Shown one piece after another: positions 22,480-34,225 of a DNA stretch of 64,000 bases. This DNA is from Torymus aiolomorphi. Its lineage: Eukaryota > Arthropoda > Insecta > Hymenoptera > Torymidae. The stretch's first letter is position 1. Each line of letters begins with the position of its first letter. The stretch lies in the NCBI GenBank assembly GCA_036365515.1, contig CM070877.1, positions 120,100,321 to 120,164,320 on the forward strand, written 5' to 3'. The position numbers and the translations under genes were made by a program. The notes under the pieces were generated by a model. The model did not search any database. It saw only the letters and a program-made list of their open reading frames with translations, and was not told the DNA's origin.

Positions 22480-23508
22480 CTGGCGCAGCGGAGAGATGTT
22501 TCCGAGACGGTGTTAAAAAAAATCCCCACCAGCAGCGCCATAGAAAACCTAAAACAAACAAAAACACGCGCGCGCAGCCTCCCGTTTACGAGGCGAGAGT
22601 CATTCCCTGGCAGCGATCGAGCGAGCCGACGACTAAACCTGGCCGCGCATACTTACCTACGTCTCCGCACGAGAAAGTCGCGTGGCCGCGCACAGCGCGC
22701 ACGAATGAGGGCGTCATAGATGTGGGCGTGGCCATGCCGACTGCTTGCACCCGATTGGCTCTCTCTCGACCCATGCTGAGTGCCAGCCCGCAGCAGCCAA
22801 TGATCGACTGGTATCCCTCTGAGTCAGGCGGTCTTGCGGCTGGGAGTGGGGGTATGTGACCGCTAGCCGAGGGTGTGGCCAAAACCCGTTTCTATCGTCA
22901 CTCGCCGAGCAGGCAGGGGAGCCGCAGAGGCAAGGAGTAAGAGAGAGAGAGAACAAGCAAGAGTCGGAGAGTCGCCCCGCAGGGCTCCCCTGACTGGCGC
23001 GCATCGCACGCCTCAGTCCCGCTGTGAACGCAGCAAGGAACGCAGCACGGATTTTCTGCTCCCTGTCAGTGCGAGAGACACGACGTCGACGTCGCAAGCC
23101 ACAGCTCTAAGGAGCTCCGTTTACGTGCACACGCGAATTCGCCGACGGACGGACAGACGGGAGCGGATTTTTCCCGTTGTCGGCAACAGTTGTTTGTTTG
23201 TGCAGTTTAACTGCGGTGCGCGGTGGAAAACAGTTTCGCGATGACAAGTGCCAAGTGACATCCAAACCAATCGCGCAAAGAGCCCGAACAAAGTGCCAGT
23301 CGCGCAATACGTCGAGGCTAAAACTAGCTGTCAGTGTGAAAGTTTGAAGAGTCTGGGTAATGCGCCCGCGTTCGGATAGCGCAGCAGAGGGCACATCGAG
23401 CTCCGTCGTCTTCGGGAGGACGGCGAAGGGCCTGAAATCCTGAGGCCCCGGGCGAACAGTTTACAAGTGCACCGAGGCACTTAGTTTCGAAGACATATCC
23501 GCAGCACG
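22480..23508 (+). promoter_or_regulatory. opa: opa promoter region and 5' UTR (limits not determined)
   Basis: CpG-rich DNA directly upstream of the opa start codon. An inverted CCAAT pair (ATTGG at 22754-22758, CCAAT at 22797-22801) and a GAGAGAGA block near 22938-22953 (GAGA-factor type) suggest a promoter around 22.75-23.0 kb. TCAGT initiator-like words occur near 23012, 23066 and 23331, and none has a clear downstream promoter element. No splice signals between here and the ATG are convincing, so the 5' UTR is probably unspliced and a few hundred bases long. A consensus donor on the minus strand (exon side ending at 22657) hints at divergent transcription. Confidence 0.5.
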
Positions 23509-24532
23509 ATGATGAACGCCTTCCTGGACGGCGTGTCGTCGCACCCGCACCACCTAACCAGCCTCGGGATCAAGCTGTCCCCCGGCGGGCAGTCCGGCGG
23601 CGGCCCCATGGGCGATGGCGCCGGCTCCGCGGGCGGCCTGCCCCTGCAGCCGTCGCCCGGCGAGGCCCCGGCCCAGCACCACTCGCACTTCCACCCGCAG
23701 GGCTACCCACACCACCACCACCACCCCCACCACCCGGGCTCGCACATGTCCGCGCACATGGGCCACCCGGCGATGGGCCACCACGGCACCTACGCCACGC
23801 GGGACTTCCTGCTGCGACGCGAGCAGGAGGCGTTCAACGCGACGGCCAACCCTACGACGCCCGAGAGCGGCCTCGGCATCTTCCCGGCGCTGCACCCGGG
23901 CGCGGACGGATCCGCCGCCGGCGGCATGCAGCAGTTCGGGCACCACCCCGGCCAGCACCCGCTCGCCTCGGCCGGCCACTATGCGGGCCACTACCACCAG
24001 GACGGCCGGCTCGCCGCGCCGGCGGCCTCGCACCACCAGTACATCGGCGCGCCCCACCTGCCGCTGCCGCACCATCAGCAGCACCCGGTGAGCCACCCCG
24101 GCAGCCAGCAGCATGGCGCCTTCCTCAGGTACATGCGCGGCGCCGGCGGCGGCGTCACCGGGAGCGCCGCGGTCAGCCCCGGCGGCGGCGGCGGTGGCGG
24201 CGACCCGCGCCAGAAGATGTCCTGCATGTGGATCGAGCAGGAGGCCGGCATGCACAGCAGCCAGCGCAAGCTCTGCGGCAAGATGTTCGACAACCTGCAC
24301 GACATAGTCACGCACCTGACAGTGGAGCACGTGGGCGGACCCGAGTTCACGACGCATGCCTGCTTCTGGCAGGGCTGCTCGAGGAAGGGCCGCGCCTTCA
24401 AGGCGAAGTACAAGCTGGTCAATCACATACGCGTGCACACGGGCGAGAAGCCCTTCCCGTGCCCTTACACGGGCTGCGGCAAGGTTTTCGCCAGGTCGGA
24501 GAATCTCAAGATCCACAAGAGGACCCACACAG
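23509..24532 (+). CDS. opa: odd-paired (Zic family zinc-finger transcription factor), coding exon 1
   Basis: Codons 1-341 plus the first base of codon 342 of a 544-residue nuclear DNA-binding protein. In Drosophila opa is a pair-rule gene that times segmentation; Zic proteins act in neural and mesodermal patterning. The start MMNAF and the following [12 protein letters not shown] resemble the Drosophila opa N-terminus. TAG at 23482-23484 closes the frame 27 bases upstream, and A at -3 suits initiation. A His-rich tract lies at about 57-95, the Zic/Opa conserved motif TRDFLLRRE at 97-105 and a Gly tract at about 225-232. Finger 1 is the atypical Zic type with C239-x-W241, C256, H269, H274. Finger 2 has C285, C290, H306, H310. 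Finger 3 has C318, C323, H336, H340. The donor is ACAG|GTGAGT, in the linker between fingers 3 and 4. The long minus-strand frame here is a composition shadow. Confidence 0.97.
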
Positions 24533-26253
24533 GTGAGTGACATCCACGCTTTCTTATACTACTCTAGTCTCTTTGCTCCACTCAACGCGCCATCATTAGC
24601 CTCTGTAATTTATGAAAATCTTGTGATATATGGCTCTAGTAGGGTCAGCAAATAGAGCGACAGTTTACTTGAAAAGTCGAATAAATGAATTTATTAGCTG
24701 AAGGATTAAATCCACTAGATGCATGATGGTTAGACCCTTCGGGATTAAATTTTGAAGCGTCATGAATTTTGCGACTACTCAGGTATGTCATTTACAATTT
24801 CTCGGTAATCGATCAGAACTCAACGGTCTTTCTATACCTGTCTGCCGAAGTTCTAGAAACAAGCCTTATACTAATAGAAACTTTAAATGTTATTCTGTAC
24901 TTTGCTTGAAACACAAAAATTTATTTCATGAAAACAATGTTTTACATCTTAGAATATAATATTTCGCACAGTGTAATTTCAAAAATGTTTTGACATATAC
25001 TATAATGTAACAAACAAATCGCTTTTTCTTAATCACTTCAATGTCTTTATTAATAGTGCCTTCATTACGTTACGAATATTAGAATGAGTAAATTATAGCG
25101 TGTAGTAGTGGTCTGCTATGATGCGACGGTCGTGAAAAACGAAAGCTAATTAGGCAGTAGCTCAGCGTGAGAATTTTTTCTAAAAATCTAAACGTCAAAT
25201 TTTATTTCAACTACATCAAGTTTATGAACTGCCAACAAGCGATTTGTGTTTTAAATGAATTATGACTTTATAATTAATTATACGTAAAAACATGGTTAAA
25301 GATCAGAAATATCTGTATTAAGTTTACGTAGATTTGAATATTCTTAGAAACATTCCTATTACGTGATGCTTCTTGGAGAAAACATCATTTGAAGGGACAC
25401 GAGAATCCCACGTATCAGATTAAAATCTTCCTAACAAGTTCTATAATCGTATAAAACGTCCCGAAACACATGTTTCCATGATAATAAAACTTTACTGCCT
25501 ATGCATTCTCGAACGGCGACGCCAGAGAGCCTGCAAACCCAAAAATATGTAATAATCTTACTCTCCCGAAGAAGGACTAAACGGAAATCGAACTAGTCGT
25601 CTGGCGCCAGCCTCTTAGACAATGATGGTGAAAGTCCGGAATCGTCTCTGTCGCGCAATTAAGAAATTACTCGGCCGTATATCCCCACATTTTATGGGAA
25701 CACACGGGCAAACGTACTCGTATTTACATATTTATAAATATACCTGGGCATCCCAGAGGCAGATAATCCCCGACGGGCCGGGGAATCCTCGGAATTCCTT
25801 GCGCATATTTCTCGTTACGAGCGATATTAATTAGGCGCAGGTTCGTTAATTCTGTATAGGCTCAAAAGTGTATACCCTGAAAGTATATATATACGTGCGC
25901 GTGCGCGTGTGCACGATTTGATTTAGTTTTCATTTGCGCACTGCCGGCTGGCACCCCTACGGCACTCGCGCGCACGCCCACCGAAAGCTTTCTCTTTCCG
26001 TTGCTCGTAGTCGTCGCCCCCTGCCTCGATGCCGCAGCACTTCATAATAATAAACACAACCCCTTTCACCCTCCTTCTCTCTCTCTCTCCCTCGCTGCTG
26101 TGTTCGCAGTTTCTCTTTTTTCTCTTCTTCTCTCTCTCGAGCTCGCTCGTTGACCTCGCGGGCCGATTGTGTAGCAGCGAAATTGCCGCTTTCCAAAACA
26201 TGCGGACGACCCTCGAGCGCGAGCGCGCGTTTTAGAGTGGATGACTTCACAAA

Positions 26254-26256
<3 letters not shown>

Positions 26257-26294
<38 letters not shown>
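26257..26294. repeat. (GA)n microsatellite
   Basis: About 19 uninterrupted GA units in intron 1, in a wider GA/CT-biased patch. Confidence 0.95.
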
Positions 26295-26296
<2 letters not shown>

Positions 26297-26959
26297 GCGG
26301 AGAGTCGATATTTCATTAGGTACCTTTGCGCGCGAGCGCGTCGTTGTCAAAGCGACGACGATGAAATGGTGCGCGTGAGCGCGGTATAATAGCTTTGTTT
26401 TCCTCGACGTTTTCTGTCACTTGCGCCCAAGTTTGCCTACACTTTTTATTGTACGCCTAATTGAAAGAAGAATGAAATTAAGACGCTTCGCTTGCTCTAT
26501 TATGTTGATGGGAGTGTGCAAATAACAAAGTTTTAATATGAAAATGTCTGGGAAAGACACTAAAATGTGATTTAATAAATTATGACATGATAAACATTCA
26601 TTAGAAAAGTTTATATATGTTTCCTAATTAAAACGCGATGGTATTAAATAATCTTGTTATGCAACATTTTTAAGACTACCTTGTAGGGGGTAGCACTGTA
26701 ATCAGCTTTAAAGTTGTTTCATTGCCAAACTTCGATCCCGGCTTAGCAAATATTAATATAACTTTAAGACTTGATTTTAGACTTGTAAGTTAACGAAGTT
26801 ACTTACAAAATAATATAAATTTTTTTATGTAACTTTGATACCTTTTTTCATACAATTATTATTGATAACGGAAAATACATAAAATAATAAAAAAAAATCA
26901 AATATAGCCATTACGGTGTGTGTACAAAAGATTCTAATTCATAATCTTCAATTAAGAAC

Positions 26960-27420
26960 TCTTTCTCGACGTAAATTACATTCAATAAATCACGCGCGTA
27001 TCGATGAATTATAAAACGCCACAGAAACTCATTATCTCGCTGGCGCACTTTTCCACGCCACGGGCGAGGAAAAACGGCCGCTCGCCTAGTAATCGTTCCT
27101 GACAAATCCATTAAACCGGCGCGGCAACGCTCATCTCCTCGAAGATTAAAAAAAAGAACCGAGGCGACCCCCTTGGCACCCCCTATAATCCGCAGATGCG
27201 AACTAGCGCACCGTGCACACGAGCCAGTAGGAGCGAATCGATATTATGCATCGGAGCTGTCTCTACATATACTTGCGCGCATAATAAAAAGCCGAGGATA
27301 GCCGGGGCCCCGAAAAACGGCCGCACGTGCACAACGCTATTGGCCCGGCGACAATGGGATTCCCCCTTGGCGCTACCATTGGCCGTCGCTCACGGGGGGA
27401 TGACGCGATGATGATGCGCC
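26960..27420. promoter_or_regulatory. Candidate intronic enhancer or internal promoter
   Basis: Non-repetitive sequence with TTATAAAA, an E-box CACGTG near 27325 and two ATTGG boxes at 27339-27343 and 27378-27382, separated about as widely as the pair upstream of exon 1. Inference from motif density only. Confidence 0.3.
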
Positions 27421-29576
27421 AGGGGTTGCGTTAAGTAGGATAGCGTTCGCGCGCGCCATCGTTCTATCGGCTTTCTTTTTTTTTGGAGCAAGCAAGCAGC
27501 GCGCGCACGCGAACATGGCTACTATGCGAGCGCGAGCGAGAGGAGCTTTGCATAGAGACCGGTAATTGCGAACCGGTTTCTCGCCCGTACACCTTGTAGA
27601 GGATGCGCTCTCGAGTATTTATGTACCGAAATACGCTGAAAGGGAGAGGGAGAGCCATGTATAGATATACGCGCGATCACTGCCGCAGACGCGACAAATG
27701 CTCTGTTTTCGTATAAACATCGCCACGCGCGCGATTTCTCTTGCGGTTTATGCCCCGGCGTTTTCTGTAAATAACGCGCGCGCGCGGCCTGCTGCAGCGA
27801 TCGGAAATATATACGCAGTAGGTCGTACCTCGCTCGTATATCTTTCGAGTTGAACCTTCGGAGGAAGTAAAAAATATCGCTGGGAATTATTTTTTCCCTT
27901 TTTCCGTTATAATAAAATATGGGATTAATAAAGTGTTTTTAATAAAATGTTTATAACGCGAGAAATTCAATACGCGCGGACGGTGCGCGTTTCCCCGTGA
28001 GAAGTTTAGTATATGAAATTTCGATCGCGATACTCCGTAAATCGCGGGCTAATAACGCGTTTAATTAAAATTTATTGAAATGGTTTATATATCCACCTTT
28101 TCAATTTAATAATAAAGTATAGAGCGTAAATTATACAAGCGCCGAGCTCGCGCGTTCATAGTTTAATTAACCAAAGTAATTTATTCTCATTTTTATCACA
28201 ACGTAATAGCCAGCGCACGCCGATAAAAAGGCTAACATTTTAATTACTATATTTCCAAGCCCGCAATGGCGAGTTGGGAAAAATATTTTGTAAACGAGAG
28301 GCACTCGTTCTCACCTCAGCCAATAAATCTCCTCGGCTCGTAAAAAAGCCCTCCTTCAACCCTACCGAGGCGTAATCAAAAGCCCACTCAAACCCCCTAC
28401 CCTCAACACACACACGCGAAAAAGGGGGAATTCTGGGAAAGCACTCACTCTCTCTATATCTTGCGCGCGTACGCGTGACGACGCTTCCCGCTCGATACAC
28501 GCGCGCGCGAGAGACCGTGGCTCGTGTCCGCGTCGCGGGGTGCCAACACGTTATACATATACACACACACACGACTACGTCGTCGTCCTCCGCGGCGGAA
28601 ACCGATCGCGAACGAAGAAGCGGCCCGATGAATAAAACGATATGCGCGAGAGGGAGAGGAATACACCTTCCGCGCGCACGATCGTCACGATCGGAGGAAC
28701 TGGAGCCGCCGCCACTGCCGATTTGTATTCGGGCGCGTGCTTTATGGCCGATGTACGCGGCAGCGGCGGATCGTGAGGTCGCGGCTTTTAATCGCCGTTT
28801 TCCATCGCCGCAATGTGCTTTATTGCGCGGAGGTTGCAGGGGTGACGTCGTGTGCACAGGAGATGAGAGGAGCATGCGGCGCTGAGGTTCTGGAGTGACG
28901 CTACAAGACCAGCTTATTGTCGAATGATGCCTGTTGAAAATTTGTTGCCGCACTTTTTTGGAGTGATATCTCTAGCGGGCTCGCAAAAAAAAAAAAACAA
29001 ATTTTTCATCGTTTGCATTCCATGAGGGTAATTTATAAACCTGCGCAAGGGCGTGATTAAATTAGCTGCGTGAACTACGTAAACAGCGGCGTAATGGGTC
29101 ATAAAGCATAATTAAGAAGGCGCCTCCAACGACACGCCATAATCACCGTCGTAACAAGTGCTATACATATACCCACGTTTCTCGCCCTCTCGCAGACAGC
29201 ATGAGGCGACGAAGGACGAGGGAGATCATAGGCATCGGTGCCTAAGCAAACGAATAGAGCGGCGACACGATTATGCTCCGTCCGCCGGCGTTAAAGGCGT
29301 TCAAAGCCTTTCTTCGCCGCTCTCGAGGAAATCCAATGAAAAACGGAAGCCCTCCCTCCGGCGCGGAAAATCAGGTGCTCTCTTTCACCCGTGCTGCGCG
29401 GGCCGAAAAACACTTATCTCACTTGAAACTGATTTAGACAGAAAGATTTGTGTTGCGAGAGGCGGTGGCGGCGGCGGCTCTGCGGCTGCAGAGTGTGTCG
29501 AGCCCTCGGGGCCTGTTGTCCGCCGACATAACCGCACACGAGCTTAAAGACTTAAGCAGGATCGCCGTGGAGAGGG

Positions 29577-29578
<2 letters not shown>

Positions 29579-29649
<71 letters not shown>
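29579..29649. repeat. (GA)n microsatellite
   Basis: About 35 GA units with a single C interruption near 29629, in intron 1. Confidence 0.95.
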
Positions 29650-30132
29650 AGCCGCGTCTTGTTCAGAGGAAGAGAGAGACCGTTCGGTGTCAAACTTTAC
29701 GCCTTTTTCTCTCTCGCTCCTACGCTCGCGGCGGGCCTTGTAAGTTGCGGATGAGTACGTCCTTTGTGGCGCCTTTCGGCGTGCGCGCGCGCACTTTCTA
29801 GTTGATTAGCAACCGATAAACGTCGTGCTGAGTTGATACTTTCATTGGCATCGAATATGCCTCGGTCGATTCAATTTCCGATCGTCGAGAGAGATAATTG
29901 GAGGCGTACCATAACGTTTTATCAACTTATATATTTTATATTCAATTGATTCGAAACTAAATTCTATTTAAATTATGTACATGAACGTTCTTTAAGGTGC
30001 GCCGATCGTAAACACATATATTTATGTAACTTGTTGTACACTTGTCGGTTGATTAATAATATTGCTACGCGAGTATAATAAAAAGTATTTCACACATTCG
30101 ACTGTAAATAAACATTTCATTATACGTATATA

Positions 30133-30312
30133 CTCTCTAAAGTTGAATTAGTGAAAATTGCTCCACCATTTCAATTAGTAGAAAAAACTACTAATAAAAA
30201 TAGTAGTTTTAATAAACTACTAAATGAAATAGTGAATATTCACTAATAAATTAGAAGTTTTTTCTACTAATTAAAATGGTGGAGCAATTTTCACTAATTC
30301 AACTTTAGAGAG
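30133..30312. mobile_element. 180-base MITE with CTCTCTAAAG ends
   Basis: Almost perfect inverted arms of about 60 bases (CTCTCTAAAGTTGAATTAG against CTAATTCAACTTTAGAGAG) are flanked by TA on both sides. The inner part is also partly palindromic. It lies in opa intron 1. A shorter relative with CTCTCTAA ends is at 61685-61820. The TA duplication suggests a Tc1/mariner-like mover, not proven. Confidence 0.85.
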
Positions 30313-30548
30313 TAGCGTATACACGCGGTATCTCAATCACTCCGGAATCAGCTCCACGTACAGTATCGCGCTTGCATTTAAAAGCCCGCACGTCCAAACA
30401 ATCTAGTCTCCGATGGCAGCGAGGCTCAATGTAAACAAATTGTCAGTCGGCGAGGCTATTGTTATTCCGGAAGCGTTGGCCGCCCATGCGACTGTTGATA
30501 CGGCTAATGCGGTAGAAATGACGCGATCGCGTACATGAAGATATATAC

Positions 30549-30579
<31 letters not shown>
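30549..30579. repeat. (TA)n microsatellite
   Basis: About 15 TA units in intron 1. Confidence 0.95.
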
Positions 30580-30581
<2 letters not shown>

Positions 30582-33500
30582 CTACTCGCAGACCGCGGCA
30601 GCCCGTTGGCTTCCTCGTAAAAACAGAGACGACGCACTCGCCGTAATTGTCTCGCGGCGGGCATTGATTAGTTCTGCAGCTGGAAAAATAGTCGGCCGAG
30701 CGCACGAGACACGGCCATAGAGATGGGGTGCAATGACAGCGAAATGAAGACGAAAGGTTTCTTCAGAGGCCGTTGACTCTTCAGAAGTTCCGCAATGCGT
30801 GGATTGCATGAGTTTTCGAAGAATACGAGCTGTTGTTATTTATGAGTACGATGTAGAGAATAATGATTGAATTTAACTTTGTCGTAGCGGATCCACTTTA
30901 ATCATTTTAAAATAATGAAATTTTTGGATAACTCTGTATAACATCGTGATATTTAATCATTGTCTGTGAAACTGTTTTAATCAAACAATTATGTATATTA
31001 ATATAGCTCAACATGATTATTTTGAACTCACGTAATAATATTCTATTCACTGATTGTGAAACTTACTACGAAGCAAGACAAATAAACGTCTTAATGCTTC
31101 CAATGAAAATACGTATATATATAAATGTTTAGTAACAGAGAGAATCCCTGTACGCGATTCTAATTTAAAGTATGACTCAACTTTCTATTTACGTATACGA
31201 TTTATATTGCGATTCGCGATATTTACCTCATCTCGTGGAAGAAATTCTTCCACGGTAATGGTTTAATGTTACAATAATAATTCATACAAGAAATCCTAAT
31301 TATATAATCAACCTCAATAATCAAAACAACAACGGCTTGTATATTAAAAGTACGAGAAACGTCGCATCCATCTCTAACGAGAAAAAAAATTTTCTCTCTC
31401 TCTCTCTCGCCCGCCGAGCTTCGGCCACAATGACTCTCATTAGCTGTCTCCATTCATATCAAATCTCGTCAGATTTATTCCCGTGGCAGCCACTAAATTT
31501 TTGCCTGGGAAAAAAAATTGACGTGCGCGCGCGCTCCATTGCGAAAGCCACGCTGACAAGGCCATAAAACTGAAGACGAGCCGAGCCTACGACTGTCTAT
31601 AAAATGAAACGGCACGCACGAGAGCGACGCGCGTTTTTTCCCGTCGAATTCAACCCCGCGAGCGCCATGTGATGTGTACGTGAGTGATACGAAACAGAAC
31701 GACTTGTATAATTATACGCGAGAGGGTATTTTTTGGAAACGTTGGCTTGCCTTACATAGAAAATGGGTCAAAGTTATCGGGCGGTTCGGGATAAAAGTAC
31801 TAAATAATTGTTATATTTTCCTCATATTAAAAGTCGATTCGATGTATTATTACTTTTCTTGCAAATAAACAATCTTTACAGGACCATCCTCATAAAACAC
31901 CGAAATATATCCTCTCTACACCGAAAAAAGCTTTAAACCTTAGCCTGGAATTTCCGTCATCCCTAAATCACTCAGGCCAGAGCGCGTCCTGCGGCTGTCA
32001 ATACCACGCTGTCACCCGGGCATATAAACAAACACGCATAACTCAAAAAATCCCAGCGCGAAGAACCCGCAAACTCGCTCGAGAAAGAGAGAAACGCTGC
32101 GCGCGCGCGCCACGCGGAACTCGTTAAGTCGGTATATGCAAATACACACCCAGCCCGCGAAAGTGTCGCCCAGAGGAATTGTTCGCGGAGAGAGAGGAGG
32201 GCCGCTAATTGAGCGAGCGCGCTTTCACCCCACGGTTGTTGTCTTTTTTTTCGTAGCTCGCGTGGGAAAAATTGCGAGAGAGCGGCTTTTATGACGTTAG
32301 CCCGGAACTGCAGCGAGAGAGATGCGCTCTTTGGTAATAGGCGCCCGCTGCCGTCGGCTCGTTAAGCTCACTATTGCGTCTCTATTTCCGTCCGACGGAT
32401 AGGAAGGGTTATATTGCGACTGCGTGGATTGAAAAGTAATATGTGTCAAGATTTAATACTCTAAGTATAATTCATGAAGATTTACTCTTGGAGACAGGAC
32501 GTAAAGTACCTGTTTATAAGTTTAATTATAGATGCAGAATAGGGCCTTCTTCTTTTCGAGCTAAATTGAAAGCGTCCATAATTGAATTAGCACGTTGTAT
32601 CGTCAAACACGAGAGGGCGCCTTTTCAAACAAGCGCAAAACAAACACAGCGAAGATACTAGTTATAGCCGGGACGAAGGTAAGGACCGCAACAGCTACCG
32701 CAATAACCATCGAACTAAATCACGCACGAAAAGTTTCGGGTGCGCGCGCGGTCGAGAATATAGGGCGGCGCACGCCAGAGGGATTATTATACGGTAGCTC
32801 TCGCCCTTCCGATCCTCTCATCTCCGCCTCCTCTCGAGTTTTTGCCCGCACTCTCGCGCCGCCGCCGCCGCCGCTCCTTTTCAGCCCGAGAGACGATGAT
32901 CCCGGGACAATGTGCGCCGCGGCGACGAAACGATCATCGGCGAAAATATCGAATGTCCGCCGGGGGGTAACGCTACACTTTCCCTCCGCGGGCCGTTTAA
33001 ATGCCGGAGCGCGCGATATAACTGCGCGTACGTGTCGCGGTTAACGCGCTTCGGAAGCTCGCTTCTCCGGCTCTGTTTGTGTGCGAGACTTTTTTGCGCC
33101 AGAGCCGTTGCGGCTCCTTCTTTTCTCCACTGACGAGTATAGCCAACCCTTCCGAATCGTTGACTCGCGGCTGTGAGAGAGTGGAAGTGAGGGTATAATG
33201 TGTCTCGAATCCGTGCGGCGGATCATTAAAAAGTGATTTCTCATTCCCATACCCGCGTGTTATTCCTGCGTGCCAAAATACTGATCTCCATCGCAGCAAA
33301 CGAGACGAATTTCTCACTTTGGCCTTAAACGCGTCCACTTCATTATTTACCGCTTGCACGAGATCCAATTGTTCCGCGCGCGAGGTACACGAAGAAGAAG
33401 CTCCAGAACGTAAATTTGCCGTACCGCGAGGCTTATAAATTTCTCGTTCGAGCCGCGGCCGTGAATATATAATACAGTGGGACACTGCACACACGCCGTA

Positions 33501-34203
33501 AACGCGGCACATATAATAATAATCGGACGCAAAAAGCAGAGGAAATGCGCGCGCTAGCAACAAGAGGAGGAGGAGAAGAGACGATGCGCAATAAGAAGAC
33601 ACGAGAAGGGCTGGGGGAAAAATATGGCGAAAGCCGGGCAAAATCTTTTTCCCACACTTGGCGCGAGCGAGCGCAAGCCGGTTGTGTCGTCCTCGTGCGA
33701 AGTTGGCGAAAAAGCCAGCGGCCGGAGGACGACGAAATAAAAGGATATCGCGCGCACACACACACACATATGTGCGGAGGAGGAAGAAAAAGAGAAGAGA
33801 GGGAGGGAGCAAGGCGAGCGCGGAGGAGAAAACAAAACGGAATTGCGGACTGGCTCGCGGTGGATGATTTAGGGGGCGAGGGTCGGGGGTCGTGGGTCGA
33901 GAGAGAGAGAGAGAGACAGAGAAGAGAGACCCGGCTCTGGAATGCCGGTCCAGGCTCGGCCGACTTCGGTCCTTCTCGGCCTGCTGCTGCTCTTTACTCC
34001 CGCAAGCATGCATGTACACGCGTAGAGAAGAACGGGGAGACGACGCAGAACCATTCGCTGAATGATAAGCGGCCAGGATAACAGATAGGACATTTTCACA
34101 CACCGACTTTTTTTCTCCCTCGCGCGCAAGCTGAGAACCTCGCAACAAGCTATTTCGCTTGGTATTTTGCCCGCCAGCCGGGAAAATTCTGCACTGAGAA
34201 CTT

Positions 34204-34225
34204 CCTGGTAGAAATTTGTCCCTGC
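34204..34225. mobile_element. Solo terminal fragment of the CCCTGGTAGAAAT family
   Basis: TTCCTGGTAGAAATTTGTCC matches the left end of the 17867 element for about 17 bases, with no other family sequence around it. It may be a remnant or coincidence. Confidence 0.3.

Noticed and set aside
23615..24091. Second plus-strand frame inside opa exon 1
   Set aside because: Out-of-frame Arg/Thr/Ala-rich shadow of the His/Pro/Gly-rich opa coding sequence.
23554..24543. 329-codon open frame on the minus strand opposite opa exon 1
   Set aside because: It exists because exon 1 is extremely GC-rich with strongly biased third positions. The translation is Val/Ala/Arg-rich with no domain, while the plus strand encodes clear zinc fingers.
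28240..28953. 237-codon minus-strand frame
   Set aside because: CpG-rich intronic sequence with overlapping frames on both strands; no domain or signal features.
32997..34148. 383-codon minus-strand frame in intron 1
   Set aside because: Ser/Leu/Arg low-complexity translation from CT/GA- and CpG-rich DNA, overlapped by several frames on the other strand and with no recognisable motif.
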